In this document: positions 1 through 7,765 of the stretch, one piece after another
Layout: each line of letters opens with the position of its first letter
Numbering within the stretch: the first letter of the stretch is position 1
From: Klebsiella pneumoniae
GTDB taxonomy: Bacteria > Pseudomonadota > Gammaproteobacteria > Steroidobacterales > Steroidobacteraceae
NCBI GenBank assembly: GCA_945873095.1
Contig: CAMCBU010000002.1
Coordinates: forward strand, 62,001 to 126,000
DNA length: 64,000 nucleotides
Reading direction: 5' to 3'
Made by a program: the position numbers and the translations under genes
Notes under the pieces: generated by a model
What the model saw: only the letters and a program-made list of their open reading frames with translations
What the model was told of the DNA's origin: nothing
Database searches by the model: none

Positions 1-742
1 GCGCGCGATGGATGCGTACGATCTCCTCTCGCCACACGGTCTCTGCAACCGGCCAAGCCTTGAAGGCGCGAATGAGCCGATCGATCGCAACCGCGCTCTG
101 CTGCCAATTGATACGTGCTTCGCGCTTGTCGATCTTGCGGGCGTACGTGGCGCCGATTGCAGGCTGTGCGATCGGCCGTGATTGACCTGAGGCCACGAGC
201 GTCAACGTTTCGAGCAGAGCGTCGGCACCGACGACGCCGAGCTTGTCCTGCAACGATAACGCGTCGTCTTGATCGTCGATGACCACACGGCGCTGTAACC
301 ACATCGGTCCGGTATCGAGACCCGCATCCATCTGCATGAGGGTCACGCCCGTTTCCGTATCCCCCTCGAGTATCGCTCGCTGGATCGGCGCTGCACCGCG
401 CCACCGCGGCAGCAAAGAGGCGTGAATGTTGATGCAACCGTACTTTGGAATCGACAAGGCTTCGGGCGGCAGAATCAGACCGTAGGCCACCACCACCAAA
501 ACATCGGGCTGCCAACGGCGCAACGACTCGCGCCCCTCCTCGGTGCGTAGCGACGATGGTTGACCGACTTCGTAGCCACGCTGGATCGAAAATTCTTTGA
601 CGACACTCGGTGTCAATTTTCGTCCGCGCCCGGCTGGCCGATCCGGCTGCGTCAAAACGCCGACGATTTGATGGGGGGAGTCAGCGAGTGCAGCCAAAGG
701 CGGCAACGCGAAAGCCGGCGTCCCGGCGAAAGCAATACGCAT
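1..742 (-). CDS. fmt: Methionyl-tRNA formyltransferase, C-terminus beyond the window
   Basis: This enzyme transfers a formyl group from 10-formyl-tetrahydrofolate to initiator Met-tRNA in the cytoplasm. The ATG at 742 gives an N-terminus MRIAFAGTPAFALPPLAAL, typical of Fmt. About 247 codons are visible and the frame stays open to base 1, so roughly 60-70 C-terminal residues are missing from the usual length of about 310. The catalytic segment with INIHASLLPRWRGAAPIQ is present, followed by the MDAGLDTGPM motif that carries the catalytic Asp. It lies 18 bp downstream of def on the same strand, the common def-fmt operon in which the paired enzyme removes the formyl group again. The identification is secure; only the 3' end is cut by the window edge. 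Confidence 0.95.
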   Translation of the reverse strand, partial: MRIAFAGTPAFALPPLAALADSPHQIVGVLTQPDRPAGRGRKLTPSVVKEFSIQRGYEVGQPSSLRTEEGRESLRRWQPDVLVVVAYGLILPPEALSIPKYGCINIHASLLPRWRGAAPIQRAILEGDTETGVTLMQMDAGLDTGPMWLQRRVVIDDQDDALSLQDKLGVVGADALLETLTLVASGQSRPIAQPAIGATYARKIDKREARINWQQSAVAIDRLIRAFKAWPVAETVWREEIVRIHRA

Positions 743-760
743 GGGAGAGTTCGGCGCGCG

Positions 761-1309
761 TCAGCGCGCACCGGCTCCGGCCGGTACCTTGTCGGCTCCC
801 GTACGATCCGCACGGTCACGCTGGGTCTTCTCCAGCTTGCGTCGAATGCGATCGCGCTTCAGAACGGAGAGATAATCGACGAACAGCTTGCCCTCGAGAT
901 GATCCATCTCGTGCTGCAAGCAGACGGCAGCGAGACCCGTCAAGTCACGCTCGAAGGTGATGCCGTGTCGATCTTGAGCGCGGACCGTGATTCTTTGGGC
1001 GCGCTCGATGTCGTCAAAAAAACCCGGCACCGAGAGACAGCCCTCCTGCATCACACCCACCTCCTCGCGAGCGAGGATCTCGGGATTGACGAAAATCAAC
1101 GGTTCGCTGTGGTCCTCGGTCACATCCATAACGAGCAGACGACGATGTACGTTCACCTGCGAGGCCGCAAGACCGATGCCCGGTGCGGCATACATCGTCT
1201 CGAGCATGTCATCGACCAGTTTCGCGAGTGCCGCGTCGAAGAGCGTCACCGGCTCCGCACGAGTGCGCAGCCGCGGGTCGGGAAATTCCAATATCGATAG
1301 CAAGGCCAT
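761..1309 (-). CDS. def: Peptide deformylase
   Basis: This metalloenzyme removes the formyl group from the N-terminal methionine of nascent proteins. The 182-residue protein shows the three family motifs in order: GIGLAASQ at about 44-51, EGCLS at about 89-93 and QHEMDH at about 132-137. C91, H133 and H137 are the metal ligands and E134 the catalytic base. The basic C-terminal tail (about residues 150-182) is longer than in E. coli Def. It is the first gene of the def-fmt operon and diverges from dprA. Length and motifs are normal, so function is assigned with high confidence. Confidence 0.97.
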   Translation of the reverse strand: MALLSILEFPDPRLRTRAEPVTLFDAALAKLVDDMLETMYAAPGIGLAASQVNVHRRLLVMDVTEDHSEPLIFVNPEILAREEVGVMQEGCLSVPGFFDDIERAQRITVRAQDRHGITFERDLTGLAAVCLQHEMDHLEGKLFVDYLSVLKRDRIRRKLEKTQRDRADRTGADKVPAGAGAR

Positions 1310-1345
1310 GCGCCGTTACTCCGCTCAAGGTTGTTCGTGACGCGC

Positions 1346-1354
1346 AGTATATCA
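1346..1354 (-). promoter_or_regulatory. Extended -10 promoter of def-fmt
   Basis: On the minus strand the sequence reads TGATATACT, an extended -10 element (TG, one base, then TATACT) 37 bp upstream of the def start codon. No convincing -35 hexamer sits at 17 bp, which is tolerated by extended -10 promoters. The def/dprA intergenic region is otherwise short, so this is the most likely promoter for def-fmt. It is a sequence match only. Confidence 0.5.
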
Positions 1355-1415
1355 GCGCAGATTGCCATCAAATCCGGCGAGGCCTCGCCCAGCGCGCAAC
1401 CGTAAGGTCGGCCGC

Positions 1416-2528
1416 ATGCACGCACCCAACCTCATGGAACTCTGCCAATGGGCACGACTGCCCGGGATTCACGCCCGTCGCTGGCTGGCCGCCCGCGCAG
1501 CCGGCATCCAGTCGGTCGACGACGCTCGTCGGGCATCGCCGAGCCTTTGGCGGAGCCTCGGCTGGCCCGCCGCCACACAAAAAGCCCTCGCGAACCCGCC
1601 ACGCGCACCTCTCGACGACGACCTCGCCGCCATCGAGAAACTCGGTCTGCAACTGATCGCCGCCGACGACCCTCGCTACCCCGCTTTATTGCTGACCATC
1701 GAATACGCTCCGGCGGTTTTGTTCGTGCAAGGCGACCCGGCCGTCCTCGCGGCAGCGCAACTGGCCATGGTCGGTAGCCGTCATCCGACCGCGCTCGGCG
1801 AGCGCACTGCGCGCGACTTTGCGTTTCATTTTGCGGCTTTGGGTCTCGTGGTCACGAGCGGCCTCGCCCTTGGCATCGATGCCGCCGGGCATCGCGCTGC
1901 GCTGCTCGCGGGCGGCAAGACCGTCGCGGTCTGCGCTTGCGGCCTTGACCGCATCTACCCCGAGCGGCATCGCCAACTCGCTGCCGATATCGCGGCAGCC
2001 GGTGCCTTGGTGAGTGAGTTCCCGCCGGGAACACCGCCGCTGGCTGCACATTTTCCCCGTCGCAACCGTCTGATCAGCGGTTTATCCGTCGGTGTGCTCG
2101 TGGTCGAAGCCGCCGCTCGTAGCGGCTCCCTCGTCACTGCGCGATACGCCGCGGAACAAGGCCGGGAGGTATTCGCCATCCCGGGGTCCATCCACAGCCC
2201 GCTCTCGCGCGGCTGCCATCAATTGCTCCGCCAAGGGGCGACGCTCGTCGAATGCGCGGATGACGTTTTATCTGAATTAAAAAATATTGAATTAAATCAA
2301 TTGTTTGTAAACAATCCGACACCCTCGAACCCCCCCTTGGAGGTGGCTCGCCAGTTGGACAACCCCTCGGAAATCCTGTTAGATGCTCTCGGCTTCGAGC
2401 CCACGAGCCTCGATGCGCTCATCGCGAGCACCGGCCTCTCCAGCACATCTGTAGCGTCCCTGCTCCTCACCCTGGAACTTCAGGGGCGTGCCGCATCCGA
2501 CGCCCGCGGCCGGTATTTTCGTCTTTAA
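1416..2528 (+). CDS. dprA: DNA processing protein DprA
   Basis: DprA binds incoming single-stranded DNA during natural transformation and loads RecA. The protein has a SAM-like N-terminal domain, a Rossmann fold with MVGSRHPTALGERTARDFA and TSGLALGIDAAGHRAAL, the FPRRNRLISGLS segment and a C-terminal winged-helix domain (last 70 or so residues). The start at 1416 (MHAPNLMEL) gives 370 aa; an upstream in-frame ATG at 1362 would add 18 arginine- and proline-rich residues that look non-native. The segment 2265-2320, encoding the linker between the Rossmann fold and the winged helix, is markedly AT-rich compared with its surroundings. It heads the dprA-smg-topA string, a standard gammaproteobacterial order. 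With comM at 45 kb it suggests, but does not prove, transformability. Confidence 0.93.
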   Translation: MHAPNLMELCQWARLPGIHARRWLAARAAGIQSVDDARRASPSLWRSLGWPAATQKALANPPRAPLDDDLAAIEKLGLQLIAADDPRYPALLLTIEYAPAVLFVQGDPAVLAAAQLAMVGSRHPTALGERTARDFAFHFAALGLVVTSGLALGIDAAGHRAALLAGGKTVAVCACGLDRIYPERHRQLAADIAAAGALVSEFPPGTPPLAAHFPRRNRLISGLSVGVLVVEAAARSGSLVTARYAAEQGREVFAIPGSIHSPLSRGCHQLLRQGATLVECADDVLSELKNIELNQLFVNNPTPSNPPLEVARQLDNPSEILLDALGFEPTSLDALIASTGLSSTSVASLLLTLELQGRAASDARGRYFRL

Positions 2529-2554
2529 ACCCCAACTGCCCTGACCCCGGATTC

Positions 2555-3046
2555 ATGACCCACACCCCCGACACCGGCAGCGTTCTTGACATCCTTATTT
2601 ATGTGTTCGACCGCTACATGCTAGCCGACGACCCGGAAGTCCCCGAGCGTGACGCGCTCGCGCAGGATCTCGAACAGGCGGGCTTCGATGGCGCCAGCGT
2701 CGAGCGAGCCCTCGACTGGTTGGCCGACCTCGCCTGTGAACGGGATCGACCGGAACTGCACGAAACCGGGCCGCGAGCTCTGCGCATCTACACCGATGCG
2801 GAGAGCACGCACCTGCCGGCAGAGTGCCGTGGGTACCTCTTCGAGCTGGAGCGCACCGGCATCCTGTCCGCCCAGCAACGTGAAATCGTCATCGAGCGCT
2901 TGCTGGCACTCGATGCCTCGGAACTGGATGTCGACCAACTCAAGTGGGTCGTGCTGATGGTGCTCTCGAGCCAACCCGGACAGGAACTCGCCTGCTCGCG
3001 CATGGAAGATCTCGTGTTCGATCTGCCGCCGGAACGGCCCCACTGA
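2555..3046 (+). CDS. smg: Smg (DUF494) family protein
   Basis: The 163-residue protein begins MTHTPDTGSVLDILIYVFDRYM and fits the Smg/DUF494 family, found next to dprA and topA in many Gammaproteobacteria. The acidic helical sequence has no signal peptide or membrane segment, so it should be cytoplasmic. Its biochemical role is not established; the conserved neighbourhood suggests a link to DNA topology or uptake. It starts 26 bp after dprA and ends 38 bp before topA, consistent with one operon. Confidence 0.85.
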   Translation: MTHTPDTGSVLDILIYVFDRYMLADDPEVPERDALAQDLEQAGFDGASVERALDWLADLACERDRPELHETGPRALRIYTDAESTHLPAECRGYLFELERTGILSAQQREIVIERLLALDASELDVDQLKWVVLMVLSSQPGQELACSRMEDLVFDLPPERPH

Positions 3047-3084
3047 CCGACGGCGACACCGTCTCAAAATAGCTCACGGAAGAC

Positions 3085-5583
3085 ATGGCCCAAAATCTCG
3101 TCATCGTCGAATCGCCGGCGAAAGCCAAGACCATCAAAAAATACCTCGGTAATGATTTCGAGGTACTCGCGTCTTACGGTCACGTGCGCGATCTCGTGCC
3201 CAAAGAAGGCGCGGTCGACCCCTCGCGTCAGTTCGCGATGAAGTACGACGTGATCGAACGCAATGAACGCCACGTGGAGGCGATCTCCAAAGCGCTGAAG
3301 AAAGCGAAATCGCTTTATCTCGCGACCGACCCGGACCGCGAGGGCGAGGCGATTTCCTGGCACTTGCGCGAACTACTGAACGATCGCGGTGCGCTCGAAG
3401 GCAAGACGGTGCATCGCGTCGCGTTTTACGAGATCACGAAAAACGCGGTGCGCCAAGCGATCGAAGAGCCGCGCGATCTCTCTCTTGATCTCGTCAACGC
3501 ACAACAGGCCCGGCGCGCCCTCGATTACCTCGTCGGTTTCAACCTCTCGCCACTGCTGTGGAAGAAGGTCCGTCGAGGTTTGTCGGCTGGCCGTGTGCAA
3601 AGCCCTGCGCTGCGCATGATTTGCGAGCGTGAAGCGGAAATTCAGGCTTTCGTGCCGCGCGAATATTGGACACTCGATGCGTTCGGCCAGCGTCAAGAGC
3701 AAAGTTTTCCCCTGAAGCTCATCGAGTTCGGTGGGCGCAAGGTCGAACAGTTTTCTTTTAGCGACGCGAGCGCTGCGATCGAGGTCGAAGCCGCGCTGCT
3801 CGCGGCGACCGGTGCCGGCCAAACCAAGGCGACCGCGGAAGGAGAGACACCGCGTCTCGTGCCGCCCGGCAAGCTGCGCGTCATCAGCATCGATCGCAAG
3901 CAACGCAATCGTCATCCGGCGCCGCCCTTCACCACCTCCACACTACAGCAAGAAGCCGCGCGCAAACTCGGTTACTCGGCGCAGCGCACGATGCGCCTCG
4001 CGCAACAGCTGTACGAAGGTGTCGACTACGGCGAGGGCGCTGTGGGTCTCATCACTTATATGCGTACCGACGCAGTCAATCTCGCCAACGAGGCGATCGG
4101 CGAGATTCGTCAAGTCATCGGCAAGGTGTACGGCGCCGAGGCGCTGCCCGACGCGGCACGTTTCTTCAAGAACAAGTCGCGAAACGCGCAAGAAGCACAC
4201 GAAGCCATCCGTCCGACCTCTGCGGCCGTGTTGCCGCAGATGCTCGAGGGCCGCATCGAGGCAGACCTACAAAAACTATACGCGCTCATCTGGAAACGAG
4301 CGGTGGCCTGTCAGATGACGCATGCGGTCTTCGACACCGTCGCGATCGATCTGCTCGCCGGGCAACCGGGCGCCGATCGAAACATGTTCCGCGCCAACGG
4401 CTCGACCCTGGTCAAGCCGGGTTTCATCGCCGTCTATCTCGAAGGGCAGGACGATGCGGCCGACGACGATGACGATCGGATCCTGCCGGTCATGCAGGAG
4501 GGCGATATCATCGATCTGGTGAGTTTGCGTGGCACACAGCATTTCACGGAACCGCCGCCGCGCTACTCGGAAGCCTCGCTCGTCAAAGCGCTCGAAGAAC
4601 ATGGCATCGGTCGTCCGTCGACCTATGCCTCGATCATCTCGACCTTGAAAGATCGTGAATATGTTGACATGGACGGCCGGCGCTTCATCGCCACCGACAT
4701 CGGCAAGATCGTCAACAACTTCCTGAGCACGCACTTCAGCAAGTACGTCGATTATGGTTTCACCGCAGCGATGGAAGATGAGCTCGATGCCGTGTCTCGC
4801 GGCGAAGAGCCTTGGACCGAACCGCTGCAAAAATTTTGGCAGCCCTTCGTCGACCTGATCGATCACACCGAGAAGAACGTCTCTCGTGACGAGGCGGCGC
4901 AGGCGCGCGAGCTCGGCACGGATCCAGTCAGTGGCAAGCCGGTTTCGGTTCGCATGGGGCGTTTCGGCCCGTTCGTACAGATTGGCACCCGGGACGACGA
5001 AGAGAAGCCGCGATTCGCAGGCCTGCGTCCTGGTCAAAAGATGGACGCCATCACGCTCGCTGACGCATTGCAGCTGTTCCAATTACCGCGCAAGCTCGGC
5101 GCGAATGCCGAAGGCGAAATGCTCGAGGCGAACATCGGTCGCTTCGGTCCGTACATCAAATACGGCAGCAAATACGCCTCCTTGAAAGAGGACGATCCCT
5201 ACACCATCACGCTCGAGCGTGCGGTCGAGGTGGTCGAGGCGAAAAAGCTCACCGACGCCAATCGCATCATCCAAGACTTCGGCATCGATGATATTCAAGT
5301 GTTAAACGGACGCTACGGCCCGTACATCACGGATAAGCTGCGCAATGCGCGTATCCCGAAAGATCGCGATCCGAAAACGCTGACGCTCAGCGAGTGCCGC
5401 GAGCTGCTGGCTGCCGCCCCGCAGCGGCCTGGCCGCGGACGCTTCGCCAAGAAGACGCCGGCCGCCAAGCCCAAGGCGGAAGCCAAGCCGAAGGCTAAGG
5501 CCAAAACCAAGGCCAAGGCCAAAGCGCCCAAAAAAGCGAAGGCCAAAGCAAAAACCCAAAAGTCTGCTGCCACTGAGGCGTGA
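3085..5583 (+). CDS. topA: DNA topoisomerase I (type IA)
   Basis: Topoisomerase I relaxes negative supercoils by transient cleavage of one strand. The 832-residue protein has an N-terminal Toprim domain with catalytic E9 in VESPAKA and the acidic triad in TDPDREGE (D82, D84, E88). The active-site tyrosine is Y325 in GLITYMRTDA. The C-terminal half carries repeated GRFGPF/GRYGPY-type modules (about 640-770) instead of the zinc-ribbon repeats of E. coli TopA. The last 40 residues are a lysine/alanine-rich tail, probably a DNA- or RNA-polymerase-binding extension. The start is preceded by a GGAAG ribosome-binding site. The TGA stop overlaps the GTG start of rlmJ, so the two are translationally coupled. 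Confidence 0.97.
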   Translation: MAQNLVIVESPAKAKTIKKYLGNDFEVLASYGHVRDLVPKEGAVDPSRQFAMKYDVIERNERHVEAISKALKKAKSLYLATDPDREGEAISWHLRELLNDRGALEGKTVHRVAFYEITKNAVRQAIEEPRDLSLDLVNAQQARRALDYLVGFNLSPLLWKKVRRGLSAGRVQSPALRMICEREAEIQAFVPREYWTLDAFGQRQEQSFPLKLIEFGGRKVEQFSFSDASAAIEVEAALLAATGAGQTKATAEGETPRLVPPGKLRVISIDRKQRNRHPAPPFTTSTLQQEAARKLGYSAQRTMRLAQQLYEGVDYGEGAVGLITYMRTDAVNLANEAIGEIRQVIGKVYGAEALPDAARFFKNKSRNAQEAHEAIRPTSAAVLPQMLEGRIEADLQKLYALIWKRAVACQMTHAVFDTVAIDLLAGQPGADRNMFRANGSTLVKPGFIAVYLEGQDDAADDDDDRILPVMQEGDIIDLVSLRGTQHFTEPPPRYSEASLVKALEEHGIGRPSTYASIISTLKDREYVDMDGRRFIATDIGKIVNNFLSTHFSKYVDYGFTAAMEDELDAVSRGEEPWTEPLQKFWQPFVDLIDHTEKNVSRDEAAQARELGTDPVSGKPVSVRMGRFGPFVQIGTRDDEEKPRFAGLRPGQKMDAITLADALQLFQLPRKLGANAEGEMLEANIGRFGPYIKYGSKYASLKEDDPYTITLERAVEVVEAKKLTDANRIIQDFGIDDIQVLNGRYGPYITDKLRNARIPKDRDPKTLTLSECRELLAAAPQRPGRGRFAKKTPAAKPKAEAKPKAKAKTKAKAKAPKKAKAKAKTQKSAATEA

Positions 5584-6464
5584 AGTACCGGCACGTCTTC
5601 CACGCGGGCAATTTTGCGGACGTGCACAAGCACGTCACGCTGCTCGCGCTGGTTCGGGCGCTGTCTCGCAAAGATAAAGGATTTCTGTTGCTCGACACGC
5701 ATGCCGGTCGCGGACTGTACGATCTGCAAAGCGAAGGCGCGCGCAAGACGGCGGAGTCCCACGGCGGCATCGCCCTGCTCGAGGCGGCGACGCTCGAAGC
5801 GGCGACACGTGATCACTGGCCGCCCGAAATCGCAGACTATCTCGCCATCGTCAAAGCCATTCGGCGCGAGCGCTCTTCGCGTCGGGTGTATCCCGGTTCA
5901 CCGCTGATCGCGTTGGCTGCGATTCGTCCGCAAGATCGCGCGGTGTTCATCGAAACGCAAGCCGAGGAACACGCTGCCTTACACCGGCTCTTGTCGCGCG
6001 AGTCGGGGCGAATCGTCGCCGAATGCGCCGATGGTTATCAAAGAATTCGCCATTGGTTGCCGAATTCGGAGAGGCGTGCGCTGGTGTTGATCGATCCGCC
6101 CTACGAAGATACGACTGCGGATTTTCGTGCGGTCGAGGCCGCCGCCTGTGAAACGCTGCGTCGCTTGCCCAACGCGGTCGTGGCCATCTGGTATCCGATC
6201 AAGCACGAGCGCGACACGGAGGAGTGGCGCGATCGACTGATCTCGCGTCTGCCGAAACCACCCGACGCGGCTAGAACCCCGGCGATCAGCAGCGAATTGT
6301 GGATTCATCCACCGGACTCCCGGGTCGGTCTCAACGGCTCAGGCCTGTTGATACTCAACCCCCCTTGGCAGTTGGCTGAACAGATGGCTATTTGGCTACC
6401 GATCCTGCGCGAGGTGCTCGATACTGAACGCACTGGCGGAGCAGCCGTGAAATCATCGTCATGA
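5580..6464 (+). CDS. rlmJ: 23S rRNA (adenine-2030-N6)-methyltransferase RlmJ
   Basis: RlmJ methylates A2030 of 23S rRNA using S-adenosylmethionine. The 294-residue protein starts with the family signature YRHVFHAGNFADVHKH, has a SAM-binding segment around LLLDTHAGRGLY (about 37-47) and the catalytic DPPYE motif at 172-176. The GTG start at 5580 overlaps the topA stop (GTGA). The length is close to the E. coli enzyme (280 aa), and no key motif is missing. Confidence 0.93.
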   Translation: MKYRHVFHAGNFADVHKHVTLLALVRALSRKDKGFLLLDTHAGRGLYDLQSEGARKTAESHGGIALLEAATLEAATRDHWPPEIADYLAIVKAIRRERSSRRVYPGSPLIALAAIRPQDRAVFIETQAEEHAALHRLLSRESGRIVAECADGYQRIRHWLPNSERRALVLIDPPYEDTTADFRAVEAAACETLRRLPNAVVAIWYPIKHERDTEEWRDRLISRLPKPPDAARTPAISSELWIHPPDSRVGLNGSGLLILNPPWQLAEQMAIWLPILREVLDTERTGGAAVKSSS

Positions 6465-6474
6465 AATCGTTGCC

Positions 6475-7344
6475 ATGAACGCGAGCCGCACCGAGACACC
6501 GCCGGATCGATACGGGGTGATTGGCCATCCGATCTCGCACAGCCGTTCGCCCCTCATTCACGGCGAGTTCGCCAAAGCCACGCAGCAGTATCTCGTTTAC
6601 GAGCGCTTCGACATCAAACCCGAGGAACTCGTCACTCGGGTGCAGACACTCTTTCGACAGGGCGTGCGCGGCCTGAACGTCACTGTTCCCCACAAGCAAT
6701 TGGTCATCGCGTTGACGCAGGAGCTGACCGAGCGTGCCAAACTCGCCGGCGCCGTAAATACTTTGATCGCGCTGCCGGATGGCGGACTGCGCGGCGACAA
6801 TACCGATGGTGCGGGCCTCATCGCTGATCTGCGCTATCTCGCCATCGACGTCACCGGCAGATCCGTGCTGATCTTGGGCGCGGGCGGCGCGACACGCGGC
6901 ATCGTCGGGCCCCTGCTCGCACAGCAACCGGCTCAACTCGTGATCGCCAATCGAAGCTTCGCGCGAGCCGAGGAACTCGTCGCGGCGTTTCGTGATGTCA
7001 GCCTCGGCGCGGGCACTGCGCTGACGGCGCGCCCCCTCGATGGGCTGCACGAGCCGTTTGATGTCGTCATCCACGCCACCTCGTTGGGCTTGCAGAACGC
7101 GACACCCGCCGTCGACCCGGCCATCATTGGGCCGCAAACTGCTGCCTATGATCTCGGCTATGACGATGCCGGCACACCGTTCACGCGCTGGGCACAGCAG
7201 CACGGTGCGGCCCGAGTACAAGATGGTGTTGGTATGTTGGTGGAACAGGCCGCAGAGGCGTTCTGGCTGTGGCGCGGCGTCCGGCCGTCGACGACTGAGC
7301 TGCGGCGCCGACTCGGTCAATCAGGCGAGCGAAACAAACCGTAG
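6475..7344 (+). CDS. aroE: Shikimate dehydrogenase
   Basis: AroE reduces 3-dehydroshikimate to shikimate with NADPH in aromatic amino-acid synthesis. The 289-residue protein shows the substrate motif GHPISHSRSPLIHGEF near the N-terminus, the catalytic lysine in NVTVPHK, the aspartate in DNTDGAG and the dinucleotide-binding loop LGAGGATRG. It starts 10 bp after rlmJ and probably belongs to the same transcript. Its 3' end overlaps by 28 bp the convergent membrane-protein gene on the other strand. Confidence 0.95.
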   Translation: MNASRTETPPDRYGVIGHPISHSRSPLIHGEFAKATQQYLVYERFDIKPEELVTRVQTLFRQGVRGLNVTVPHKQLVIALTQELTERAKLAGAVNTLIALPDGGLRGDNTDGAGLIADLRYLAIDVTGRSVLILGAGGATRGIVGPLLAQQPAQLVIANRSFARAEELVAAFRDVSLGAGTALTARPLDGLHEPFDVVIHATSLGLQNATPAVDPAIIGPQTAAYDLGYDDAGTPFTRWAQQHGAARVQDGVGMLVEQAAEAFWLWRGVRPSTTELRRRLGQSGERNKP

Positions 7345-7625
7345 CGACGCGCGTACCAGAGAAAGAGTGGCAATTCCATCAACAAGAAGCTCGCCACGGT
7401 AAAGCCAAACCAACCCACTTCCAGCACGAGGAAGTCGAAGCGCGTTCCGGTGTCGTAGAAAAAATAAGCCGAAATCGCGACGGCCACGAGGTTGGCAGCT
7501 AGATCGTTCATCGCAAGCCGGTTGAGGTCGCTGCCGGCAAACCGCGGATAAACAACGAGATAAGCGCACCACAACAGCACGGCGTTGATGGTCAGAACGA
7601 AAACTTCGGGACTGGTCACGAGCAC
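7317..7625 (-). CDS. Small membrane protein of unknown function
   Basis: A 102-residue protein with three or four predicted hydrophobic segments (about 7-27, 43-58 and 68-92) and few charged residues, so it is probably an inner-membrane protein. I do not recognise a named family. The gene overlaps the 3' end of aroE by 28 bp in convergent orientation and is transcribed divergently from the TonB-receptor gene. The reading frame is clean and membrane-protein-like, which supports it being real. Confidence 0.6.
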   Translation of the reverse strand: MLVTSPEVFVLTINAVLLWCAYLVVYPRFAGSDLNRLAMNDLAANLVAVAISAYFFYDTGTRFDFLVLEVGWFGFTVASFLLMELPLFLWYARRYGLFRSPD

Positions 7626-7679
7626 CTCGACTTGGGTGTGAAATTCTAGCGTGACCGGCCTGCCACTAGGTGACCGATG

Positions 7680-7719
7680 CTGTCACCGCATCGTCATCGA
7701 CATTCAAAAGATCTGTCAT
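7680..7719 (+). promoter_or_regulatory. Possible Pho box upstream of the TonB receptor-phoD pair
   Basis: The heptamer CTGTCAC at 7680-7686 is followed, after the canonical 4-bp spacer, by TCGTCAT at 7691-7697. Together they match the 18-bp PhoB consensus at 12 of 18 positions. A further perfect heptamer, CTGTCAT, lies at 7713-7719, exactly 33 bp (three 11-bp turns) from the first. PhoB binds direct repeats with an 11-bp period. A phosphodiesterase gene downstream makes phosphate control plausible, but the match is imperfect. Confidence 0.4.
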
Positions 7720-7765
7720 AGCGACCGATCACACTCTATCCCTTCACTTGGAAAGGGAGTTCCTC

